A stretch of 64,000 bases of DNA from Dipteronia dyeriana (Eukaryota > Streptophyta > Magnoliopsida > Sapindales > Sapindaceae), in contig CM065295.1 of NCBI GenBank assembly GCA_032871835.1, positions 87,351,819 through 87,415,818 on the forward strand, read 5' to 3'. Shown here piece by piece: positions 35,334 through 47,477 of the stretch. Under the pieces are notes generated by a model. The model ran no database searches and was not told where the DNA came from. It saw only the letters and a program-made list of their open reading frames with translations. Position 1 is the first letter of the stretch. Each line of letters starts with the position of its first letter. The position numbers and the translations under genes are program-made.

Positions 35334-38074
35334 TTATGATTCCAGTCCATTTCTGATGGACTCAAGAACCTGAACAACTTCATTCATGCTTGGTCTTCTT
35401 GCAGGAATCTCTGATGTACAGATAAGCCCCAACTTCATAACTTGAATCAGTTCATTCTCCGCGACACCCCGCAAACTTCTATCGAAACATGCAGAAGCAG
35501 AGCCACTCTCCAACAATTCCCTAACATATTCACACAAAACCACCACCTCATTTGCGCTATGACTCTCCACAGGTTTCCTCCCTGTAACCAGCTCCAAAAG
35601 AATCACCCCGAAGCTATAAACATCACATTTCTCACTCAACCTGAAACTTTGAGCCAACTCCGGCGCAACATACCCAACCGCATTGTGGAATTTGGTTAAA
35701 CCATAGTTGTCCAGAATTGGGAGTAATTTCCCAAGTCCATAGTCAGACAATTTGGCCTCATACTTTTCATCTAAGAGTATGTTAGTGGACTTGATGTTGA
35801 GATGAAGTACCGGAGGTCTACAGTCATGGTGAAGATACGATAGTGCTTTCGCTGTTCCAAGAGCAATCTGAAACCTCCTAGACCAGTGCAACTCACGATT
35901 GCCAATACCAGTACTGGTACCCGGATAATTCAGCCCGTGTAGATTATCATACAGATTCCCATTTGGAATAAATTCAGTTAAAAGTAACTGCATGGTTGAG
36001 GACCAATAATAACCTTGAAAGGCAACCAAATTGGGATGTCTGAGGTTAGCTAACCGTCCAATTTCTAGCTCAAATTCATCTTGATTTCTAATCCTTCCCA
36101 TTGTCTCCAGCTTCTTCACCGCGATTGATACCCCGCCTTCAAAACTGGTTCTATATACAGATCCAATCGAACCACCGCCTATCAGACTCTCCTTGTCAAG
36201 CAAAGCTTTGGTGCCAGCCTCCCAATCTTCATACTTTGATGGTAAACTCTTGCTGAAGAGGACCAATTTCCCAATTATAACATTCGAATCTGTTGAACCT
36301 AGTGGTGTGCTCTCGACAACCATTGTCTCATCCTCTCTTCTCCTCCTGCGAGCCTTGATATTCATGATGGATACCACGCAAACCCCAGTAAGGATCACTG
36401 CTGCGGCAACAATTGCCACGATGGCAGAAACACTAAGAAGTTTCGGTTTCTTTGATGTAGGACTGACACCATTGTTACTTGAAGAGCAGGAGGTCTCCAA
36501 AGGTGCACCACAGAGTCCAGAATTGTTTATAAATGCCAATGCACCAAAATGCTGTAATCTTGAAGGAATAGTACCCGAAAGGTTGTTGAAAGAAAGATTA
36601 AATTGTACTACATTATTCAAATTTTCAAGGGAAACAGGGATTGACCCTGAAAATGAATTTTGGGACAGATCAAGATATTGGAGTTTGGAAAAGTTTCCTA
36701 GACTAGGTGGAATGCTTCCATTAAGCTGGTTTCGGTGTAAATCTAGGATTTCTAAGTTTGTCATGTTATAGAACCTTGGAGGAATTTCTCCTTCTAATGT
36801 ATTACCAGAAACATCCCTGCAACAACATATAGAAAGTTTCTTAGAATTGATTAAAAGTAGCATTGTTTAAAAGTTAAAAGAGTATTTAAATACAGTGATT
36901 GACGAACTCACAGCAGACGAAGAAACTGGCAATTGCTCAAGTCATCAGGAACTTCACCAACAAGCTTGAGATTGTGCAAATCCAAAACCTCAAGGAACTC
37001 GATGCTTTCAAATTTCAGAGGGATCGATCCATCGATGGAATTATTCCCCAATCTAATCAACAAAAGCCTCTCCAAGCCAGTAATCCCAGTTGGGATACTC
37101 CCAGTCAGCCTATTAAACCCCAAGTCCAGAAATTTAAGGTTTCTACAATTTGTAATGCTCGATGGAATGTCCCCAGTTAACTCATTCCATGAAGCATCAA
37201 AAACTTCCATTCCCTCACCACAAGTTCCAATATCAGGAACCTCACCTTGAAAGCCATTATGCGACACATTGAAATAACTAATATTCTTCAATGTAAGAGC
37301 CCCAAATGGAGCCAATCCATTGAACATGTTGCTGCTAAGATCCAAATGATTCATGCTCTGGCAATTGGATATAGGCTCTTGGACACTCCCAGATAAGGCG
37401 TTGCCTACCAAAGATATATACTCTAACACCGGAATATCGCAAACTTGGGAAGGCAATTCACCGCTAAGATTGTTGTAAGAGAAATCAAACCCTTCAAGAT
37501 TAGAACAATTGGCAATAGATATAGGAATTGAACCAAAAAGCTTGTTGTGTGACAAAGATACAAACTTGGTCTTGTAACAGAACTTGAACAAAGCGAAAGG
37601 AATCTGTCCACTGTAACCATTCTTTGACAAATCAAGCAACCGTATATTTGGTAAATCACCAATAAATTCTGGGATTGACCCAGACAAAGAATTAGAGCTC
37701 ACATTGATCTTCCACAATGTTTGTATATTAGCATATTCTAGTGGGATATTACCTGAAAATCGATTACCAAACAATGTCAAGACCCTCAGAGACTTCAAAC
37801 CCGACAAGGCTGGAGATAAAACACCAGCAAGGCTAAAGTTCCATAGCACAATCTTGTCAACAAAACCATCTAGGTTGCAAGACACTCCTTTGAAACTTTC
37901 ACAGGGACTGCTGCCACCACTTGAGACCCACGAAACCAAGCTGTTGAGTGGATCATCAGTGATGTTCCCTTTGAATTGTAGCAAGATTTCTTTCTCAGTT
38001 GCTGGAGACACTGTAGTAATGAGAATCAACAAGAAAAGAGCATGAGGAAGAACAAATTGGTGGATCCTTCTCAT
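35334..38074 (-). CDS. LRR receptor-like kinase, At1g12460/At1g62950 type, probable pseudokinase (2 exons)
   Basis: Plasma-membrane receptor-like protein of 881 aa (Arabidopsis At1g12460 about 882). Exons are 38074-36912 and 36816-35334, joined at a GT-AG intron within the LRR region (LRLL/DVSGN). It has a signal peptide (FVLPHALFLLILITTVSPA), an LRR N-terminal cap with a paired-cysteine motif (SPCESFKGVSC) and about 20 leucine-rich repeats. A transmembrane helix (VSAIVAIVAAAVILTGVCVV) is followed by a basic stop-transfer RRRRR, then the kinase domain. The glycine loop GGGSIGSVY and VAIK-like AVKKLE are present. The catalytic loop is HLNIKSTN instead of HRDxKxxN, and the DFG motif is DYG. As I recall, the Arabidopsis homologues share HLN and DYG, so this is a clade feature rather than local decay. 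Ligand and partners are unknown. Confidence 0.95.
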
Positions 38075-41000
38075 GCTCGAAACAAGTTGAAATGGATCTA
38101 CCCGTTTGGCATTATGAGTGGTTGGATCCGATTGAAGAGAAAAGTCTATCTGATTTGGAGAGATGCTACTACTCTACTTGGATTCTCACAAAACTTCTTG
38201 TCTAAAAAGGTACAACCTTTATAGAGTATGAGAAACAAAAACTGACAATCATGACCAAAGAGCCGCATTTCACCTTTTCACACCACAATTTGAACACATT
38301 TACCACAAAAACGTGAATTTTGGTTCAAATTTGATCTCAAAGTGAAGGGGTCAAAAAGAAAGATCTGGGATTTCTTTAGTTTGTTGAAAGAGTGAATAAA
38401 AGAAGAGAAAGGAAGAAGCTTGAAGCATACAAGTAATGGGAATAGTACTAAATAAAATGAAAAAAAAAATGAAGGAGGGGGAAAAAATGGTGGTGGCGGT
38501 GGTGAGAGTGGCTGGCTTTGCTGGAAAGGAAGCAGGTGACTGGTGAGACCATTTAATATGTAGCTTTAAAAGGGCCCTCTATATGACTATATATGTTGCC
38601 ACGAACAGAAGATAAACCACGTGCATGTCCATTTCTCTCTAGAAATCAAATATATATATACATTTACATTGATTATTGATGATGTAAATGTATATTATTA
38701 TTATTATGATGATGATTAAAGAAAGAAGAGGTTTGTGTCCTGTTCACTCACCACCAAGTAGGACCTCTGCTAGTCTGGAGTTTGAGCATTTATTCTCACT
38801 CACCAACCCTCTTCACGCAACTAATACCAGAGCCTGAGACTCAGAGAGATACAGAGAAAGAGAGGGAGAGGAAGAATAACAAAAAGAAGAAGGAGAGGAA
38901 GGGGCAATGAGTTATCTTTTTGTTTTGTTGACCGAGTTGTTGTTTTCTTGCGTTCCTTTCAACTTTTTTTTTTTCCATCCGTTTCGATTGAGACTTCATA
39001 TACACTCATTTATTCATTTTCTTGGTAGATCATGAGAAGTCAATTTTGTCCACACACAATCTAGCTTGTATCCTCTAAATTTGTGGTTTTACTTTATTTA
39101 TTAAGAGTATAATATTACGTAAAATTGAGGATTATTTTGATTAATATATTATCCGAATAATCTTACCTCGTAAGATGAATTTACTTTTTAAATTATAATC
39201 AAACCAAATATATATAATTACGGAAATCTTAAACAATTTTTTTTAATGTATTTATCGTATATATCGTTATATTTTTATAAAAATCTTACATAATAATATT
39301 ATTTTTTATTAGACCGTAAATAGTAGATCATTATATAATGTTATACTCCATCCAAAAAAAAAAAAACTTAAATGTAGGACTTATTCAAGATTCAAGAATT
39401 AACGGAGGTCCGTCTAATCTGATGACACTATTTACTGACCGTTGATTATAAAGAATAAAAGGGTGGTTGATAATCTTAATTCTTAAACGTATATTTAAGG
39501 TATTGAGGGTTTTTTATGGTCCATGATTCTTTCAACGCAACAAAAAGTGGACCCACTAGGCCACTACTGACGCATCAGGGCCTCTTGTATAGTTTTGTTT
39601 ATTTTTCCCATGTATATAGAAATCAAACCATACAACAAAATGTGGGGAATCTTTGCCAACAACATTTGTTTAATGTATGGTCTCATATGAGACAACTACG
39701 TAGAACAACACCTTCAACTTTAAAAGCACCAAAATTTACCTTCAACTTTAAAAGCACCAAAATTTTGTTCAATGGGGATGCTTTAACCCTCTCTTTGTAT
39801 CATTTTGACATTTAACTTTGACATTCCACTTCTGTCTTCAACAACATTTTCAATGGGTGCAATAATAATTTGAAGATATTATTAGATAAATAAGAAAACG
39901 GAATTTGAAAAGTCAATTACGTACACACATCCTCTTTAAGAACAAACGGGGTGGTGCACCTCATTTTTTTTATATTAGTGGAGAGGGGTTGAGTCATAGT
40001 ATACATGTTTTATGATTATGCATATAAACAAGTATATTTTGAGAGGAGGAACACAGTGGAGGTAAGGTTAATGTACTTAACACCCACCATTTCTCCAAAA
40101 TTTAAAAAGAAAAAAATGAACAAAAAAAAGTGTAATACTACTTTATTCAAATTTGATATCTAAATGATATGGCAACACTCTAATATATTCATTTAAATCT
40201 TATAAATTTAATACAATTTAAATGAATAGATTAAAGTATTACCACCTCATCTGTATACAAGATTTAGATAGAATAGAATTACTCTTAAAATAATAGTTTA
40301 ATATTTTATAAAACTAATCTAAGTTTTGACTCTAGTGTATACTTGATCTTGCATGTTTTGTTTGATCTTTATAGATTTCGATAAAATTCTGATCCATTGG
40401 TGCTAGAATTCAAAAACAAAACAAAAAAACGTAAATGGATACACTATGTAATTAGTTACACATTTTTCACATTTTTCAGTTTGATGACGATATTATATCT
40501 TAGTTTAACCAATGTTCTTTACCTATAAATGATCATTTATTATATAAAAGTGAGTTATTATTATATCTAAAAGAGATATATGGTCAAACAATATCAAATT
40601 TGATTGAGCTTTAGAATTATAGTTCTTGATTCAGTGTACTTCTATCGATAAAGCATTAAAATTTTAATTTCAATGGAAACATTCAAGACTGAATGTTACT
40701 GGTACAATACAATAATGATGCCTGTCATTATTTTGCTACATGCAAGTGTGTAACACAATTGTGTTGATGATTTTAGAGCTACATGCCTACATGTGACATA
40801 TGCTATCATAATTATGTTAATTTTCTTGTAATATTTCCTAACATAAAACATAATAATTTGCATCACAAGACTTCAAATGTATTTCAGTTTTCGGAGCTTC
40901 AAGGGGTCCAGAAAAAAGAATTTGCAGGACATTAATGAGTGGTGATGAGAACAAGAGAACATGATATTAATTCTGCTGGGAAATTATAACAATTAAGGTA

Positions 41001-43583
41001 AGATAAGATGATTCCTTTATATGAGTAATTATTAATGGATAGTGTTAATATGTGCCCTTAACAACTACTTTATTTATGTACATCAACTCTTAGTAGATGG
41101 TTGTGCACCTTCTTTCCAAACCTAGTGGTTAGAGGTTCGAGTCTTATCATCCGTATTTTACAAGCATGAATGAGGAGTATTCTCGAGGTTTATGGGAGCA
41201 GACTTCTTTCCAATTGTGAGAGTTATGGTCTATATGTAACCTCTCCCCGATAGTGATAGTAGTATTTAGGATCGTGCTTGTAGAGTTTAATTAATCTTGT
41301 CAGATCTGACAGTAATTGTATTTAAAAAAAAAACTATTTTATTTCTATTAAAGGAAATAAAAACACTGTATTTATTATGACAATATAATAAAAAGAAAAT
41401 AAAGTATTAGGACACACAGGGTCAGTCTTGAGATTTTCGGGCCCCGAGGTGAATGGTAGAAAATGAGACCATCGATATTCTAAGTATGTTTACTTATTTT
41501 TTTCTTCTCTCTAGTAAATACCTGTAAAAATCAATATAATAAAATGAGGCATTCGAAACAATGATTTATGTATTTTCATTTCACGAGAGTATTAATTTTT
41601 TTTTATTGAGATATAAAAGAAGATTATTTGTGACAAATACAAGTGTTACTAGAATTCAATTCGCTGCCACCACTGATATAATGTTGTTATTGTAAGAATG
41701 ATAAATGAGTTTTCGTTAGTGGACCTTTTAAAAAAAATGTATGGTGGACTATTTTAAAATTTATTTATAGATTTAGTTTCCATTAGTGGGTTTGTTTTTA
41801 AAAAAATTATATATGATTGGTGGACCATTTTTAAAACCATTAATAAGTCTGTTTTATTTAAAATCCTATATGAATTAAATTTTACATTCATTTAAAAAAA
41901 AAACTATAAATTATGGTATTTTACAATTGAAAACCCTAAACAGTTACTTAACTGAGTTCCCCTAAGATCGAGCTTGGGGACACAGGTTAACACCGTCTAA
42001 TTACTCTTTTATATAATTCCTAATTCGTATACATGAAGCGTCATTGTAATTTTCTATGAAAACCGGTGATTTGTTCAATAATTCCTCCATCAAAACCATA
42101 CTTTCCAACTCAATAATAAATGCATTGTCCTGTCTTTGATGTTGTGGAATAATTTACAAGAATAATTGACAACACAAAAAAAAATGTACATAGCATTTGT
42201 GAGTATTAATGGAGACAAATATGATTGGAATTGACATAATAAGTTCATAGTCCATCCAACTCACATAAATGTTATCATCAGAGGTCAGTCCGATAATAAA
42301 CCTCTTACTACTATATCATAAAATTTTAGGTTCAAATCATATTCTTTTTTAAAAATTCCTGAATATATATAATACATAATAATAAAATAAAAAAATATCG
42401 AAACAAAATAGGTAATACTGCTTTATCCAATGATATGCCATAACTATAACTCATTTTTTTAAAATTATATAAATTTAATATAATTTAAATAAAGAAATTA
42501 GAGTTATATTAAATCATTTTGATATCAGATTTAAATATAAAATTTAAATAAAGTAATATTACCGTGACAATAAGTAATCGGATATTTGGATGCTCGAGAC
42601 ATGCGAAGAATATTGTGAGTGTGGACATCTTTAAAAGGAGTTCATTGTCATTTCTGCTTCTAATATTTCGGCCAACCAATATAAAAATCAACACCAAAGT
42701 CAAAAGTGTCATAAAATCCTACCACGAAGTTTTTCAACAACCATAATTACCGTGGTTATATTTATCAAATGATGTAAGATTTTTACGATTTTTCTTAATT
42801 AAAATTGAACACTTAAATGTGATGTAGAAATTTAGTAATTTACAGTACTAATATACCGAGTTCAAGCATCAGTTTCAGAGAACTCAAAACTGCATGTATA
42901 CATTTGAAAATCCTCAGTATCCACTAGCCCACTAGGCACATGAACTCGAAGTACTAATATCAAGTGATTGAAATAGACAAAAATGCTTCTCTAACATTTG
43001 AGAATTACTTGATAATTTGATGTTTCCTGGAAAACCGGATTCTGATATAACACCATCAAACACCTTAAAAATGAAAAAAAAAAAATTAACTCTGATACAC
43101 AGTGCAACATCATCTGTGCCTGAAAAATGGAAAAAAATTGACAGCAAAGTATATTTCATATGAAGTCAGTCCAGACAAAAAAAAAAATCAACTTACCAAC
43201 AACAAACACCACTTTGTTAATAGAGTAGGGAATTTAGCAGAATCATTGGATAACAGTGTGTCTAAATCAGTCAAAAACACATTGCATTGCTTTACAATTT
43301 CACCCAAGTCTCAGTAAATCATCCTTTCGAAGGCAGACATTTCATCGATATTTACATATAACAATTGAGAAAGGAAAAACAAAGATCACTTCTACCTTCT
43401 TATCATGTTAGAGATGTTTACCTTGGTTCCCAATGCCCTTACTTTCCACAATGTTTGTATAGCAGAATGTTATCATATACATTAACCCCACCGGATGAAG
43501 TTGTTCAATAAATAAAACCTCATCCAGCTATAACATGTTGAATATGCAACTGTGACCCGGCTCTTGATGTCAACTAGAGAATC
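38075..43583. other. Intergenic spacer between the LRR-RLK and the VTT-domain gene
   Basis: No gene is supported on either strand. The first several hundred bases are the upstream region of the LRR-RLK; they include a CACGTG at about 38617 and GA-rich DNA at 38840-38905. A 28-bp tandem duplication (CCTTCAACTTTAAAAGCACC) lies at about 39711-39765. A SINE-like unit is listed separately. At about 41417 a single hAT-like end (CAGGGTCAGTCTTGAGATTT) is visible without a partner. Confidence 0.5.
41085..41334 (+). repeat. Possible SINE with A-rich tail
   Basis: A TGGTTGTGCACC stretch (A-box-like) is followed by GGTTCGAGTCTTA (B-box-like) about 45 bp later. About 190 bp further the unit ends in an A-run at 41326-41334. 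This order fits a tRNA-derived SINE on the plus strand. No target duplication was recognised. Confidence 0.35.
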
Positions 43584-46500
43584 TTACTGCAACAATAAAT
43601 CTTCTTCCGTCTGCAGCACCCTGAGCTGCTTTTTAGCATACATTGTGATTATAATCGTGGTAGCTACAGTAGCACAGAAACCTACAGCATTTAAGACAAT
43701 CTGTGAGGCTGAAAGAGTGCTTCGATCGTGTGAAGCATCAGCCAAAGTCCGTATCAAGATGCCACTGCAAACAAATCAACATGCCATGAGTTCAGTAGAA
43801 TATAAAAGATGTATCAAAACAACATAATTCTCAATCAGCACCCACAGCACAATAAGAAAAAAGAAAATAAGTTGCAACACGTTTATGTTAAAATGATAAT
43901 AATTGTAAACCAAAGGCTGGACATAAAGGAAAAAATGCCAAACAAAGACATTTACATGGTTGGTGAACAAACTAACTTGTGCTTCTTTTAAGAACAAGAA
44001 CAGGAAGAGATTGCTTATCATTAACATTATTCCATGATTTACTTAAAATCTGCACATATGAAATAAACTACGAACATGACTACATTGAATATTTGAATGA
44101 CTAAGAACATGAAGAAAATTATCATTAGAAGATTGTTGTGGTTCTTCATACTTGGAGACGTGGCAAAATGTGAGACAACTAACTAGAGAAAGGCATTTAT
44201 AGACAATCTGATCTGACGCATGAGAGCCTGCCATGAGGTCAACAAAATTAATGGTCCAGTGTGATGAAAGGCCAATTTGATTAGAAGGCGGCAAGAAACA
44301 CAGATCTGATGGTTGTCATAGATGAAGTAAAAGATTGCCTCTTTGAAGATTAGAGCAGCAAATGCAGCCCCAAAGGCTTAACACATTAAATTCACCTAAT
44401 TTCAATGAGATAAAGCAAGTATCGCATCAGTTGATTCATATAAAATTTCACAAATTAACAAGTCTTAGGGTGAACATATTTAAAGAAAATGTGCTTCATA
44501 TACCTATTTCCTCAAGACACCTGTCATACATTTTTAGAATATAACTTTACTTTTTTAAGTACCCTTTAAAATCTCAAAAACAACCTTAATTAAACCTTTA
44601 TCTTCTTACATCAATATTTCTTTCTTATGAAAAACCCTTCACTTTCACCCCTTCTCCTTCATTTCCATTTCATTCTTTGTTTTTCTTAATCACTCACTCA
44701 AACCCTCACTTTCAGTTATTGAGAAGATAAAATTCCAAAAAAAAAAAAAAAAATCAATTATTAATTATTCAAATATTTGATATCAATCTGTAGACACAAG
44801 GGGCCTTCATCCCAGACCAATGGAAGCCCATTGCACTGTGGCCATCAAATCTGGGAGATAATCTTGTATCCGCCACAGACAAAATACCAACATTGAATAG
44901 CTTCTCCACCATTTTGCTATCAATCCTGAACAGAACTACCTGTCAGTACCAGACTCCAAACATATCCATTTGGCTTGTCCCCTGAAATCTTCTCAACAGC
45001 CCTCTTCAACCTTCACCTATTATTCCTGTAACTATTTTACTTTCAATGGACTTTCATCAGGTTGTGCAGAAAACAGAACTTTACCTCATTGCAGATATAT
45101 GAAAAAAATTCTCAACTTTGTGAAATTAACGATATATGTTACAGAATTTTTTTGTTTAATTTTGTAATTTTATGGTCATAAATATCACACTTGCAGTCTT
45201 CAACTAGAAAAATAAATAAAAAAGATTGTCATTTTCTATTTATGGTTTGGGAAGAAGAGGAAATAAATTTATTCAAGATTAGTTAGTGGAGGACAGAAGA
45301 ATTAATTTATGTTCATAGCATGGGTGCAAGGTGTAGATTTATATTAAATATTAATCATTTATGTTGTAGTGTTTTAAGTGTTTTTATATTTAATTTCTAC
45401 ATAAGGATAAGTGAGTAATATAAATTTATATTAGATAGTGTTGTAGTGTCTTGTTGTGTCAAAAAGTACATTTTTTGAAGGCATTAAGCAGAAACGTAAT
45501 AAATATAGATGTTACTAGCTTCGAAATATATATATATATCAATGTTACTTGCTATTCTTGTCTTTCCCCTCATTATAAAGCTAGGTTGCGAAGTTATTGC
45601 AAATCTTTCAATGGTTATTCACCTGGTTAAGTTATTGGTAAGAACTCAAATTTTAAAGCCAACAGGGGAAACATCATATTGGCCTTTCTGCAAATTCATT
45701 ATCACAAAGAAGCAGCCGATGGTTGCACAGTTAAGTTCCTTCCTATTCTTGTCTTTCCCTAATTATAAAGCTGGTTCCACAGTTATTGCAAATCTTTCAA
45801 TGGTTGTTCACTTGATAAAGTTATCGGTGAGAAGTCAAATTCTAAACCCCGTGAGGGAAACATCATATGTGCAAATTTCATTATCACAAAGAAGCAGCCA
45901 AAACAGTCTTGTGCAACTTCTTGTTTGACATACCATCTGTTGACACGCATTTTTGACCAGCAAAAAGCACCTTAGACTCAAACATTAAAGGGTAAGTCCT
46001 CAGGCAAATACATCCTAGGATAGCATCCACCTTCATAATCGGAAGCAAAGTGAAATCTGGTTCGTCGGTTTAAAGGGAGGGGCTCAAATTTTCTGACTTT
46101 TTAGGAAAAGTAACCGATCATCAAAATGGAGCAAAAGAACGAAAGAAATAATTGTGGGGACCACGAGATAACCTCTCGCCTATTTTTTAAGAGGGGGCCA
46201 TCAAAATCCCCTTATTTTCAAGACCTTTTGTGCCAACACACATTGGAGAGAAAGGCAAAGGTTTGATAGTCTCACCCACCCATTTAGCAAGTGACAATTG
46301 GAGAGTGTTTTTAACTACTCTCTCTCCCTCTTGCATAGTCCTTACAATTTTTTGCACATGAACCTCTCCCACATGCGCCTTCACATTTCCCAACATACTT
46401 TTTATTTGTTTATTTATTTTTTTAGATTTTCAACACCATTATTAATGAGTTTGTAAAAAAAAATCAAAATTTAATGAATAAAAAGTAGGGTGAAATGTAG

Positions 46501-47402
46501 AAAACCAAAAATAAAGACTCGCAAGATTTAAACGAAATTGAATAACAAATTATTCGGTTCGGGTTCAGTTTAGGTTTTGATTTTGGTTTCGGTTTCGAAG
46601 TAACTGTAATAATAAGGGGATTTTGGCTTTCGATTTCGGTTTTGGATTTGGTTTCGATTTCGAAGTAACTTTGGTAATAAGGTCGGGGATTTTGGGTTTT
46701 GATTTCGGTTTCAGCTTGAGATTACTTTGGTAATAGCAAGGTAATTAATATTGTTATTACCAAACTAGGCTCAGGGGTGGATAAACCTATCAAACCCTTG
46801 TCTTCGTCCCCAATGTATTTTGGCACAAAATGTCCTTAATAAGGGAATTTTGGTGGTCGTCTCCTAAAAAATAGGTGGGAGGTTATCATGTGGTCCCCAC
46901 AAATATTCCCTTTTACTCCATTTTGATGATCAGTTAGGGTTCTATTAAGGAAGCTTTAAATTTTCCTAAAAAGTCACAGAAGATACTACCACACAACGGT
47001 CAGCAGATGGTTTTTAATTTGAAAATTTATTCTCTTTTCCTAAGATCATCTGTTCATCACAAATGCTCAACACAGGTCATTATCCTTCATCATGTGGTCC
47101 CCACAGAAGATCATCTTTAATTGAAAATGTCATTATCCTTTCCAAAGGTCATCAGAAGAGTTCAACATCATGCCAAAACCAGTAAATGAGACAGAACCCT
47201 ACCCATATTCTAAGTAATTTATAGCTTATTAACATGAATTTTTGTGCATGAATCCACACAACAGAGACTTGTCTATGTACATGTACAAATCATGTAATGG
47301 GGGTAATGTTATTAGCTAAGAGTAGGAAAAAAGTGCTAAGAGGGACATAGAATTCTATGCAAGAGCAAAGAATAAGAAAATATTGCAGAGAGAGAGGGAG
47401 GG

Positions 47403-47477
<75 letters not shown>

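Noticed and set aside
36193..36771. Plus-strand frame of 192 codons
   Set aside because: It is antisense to the LRR-RLK coding exon and has no family features.
41085..41145. tRNA gene suggested by GGTTCGAGTCT
   Set aside because: No cloverleaf with acceptor and anticodon stems can be drawn around it; a SINE is the better explanation.
43552..43827. Plus-strand frame of 91 codons
   Set aside because: It is the antisense of the last exon of the VTT-domain gene, whose minus-strand translation matches the family exactly.
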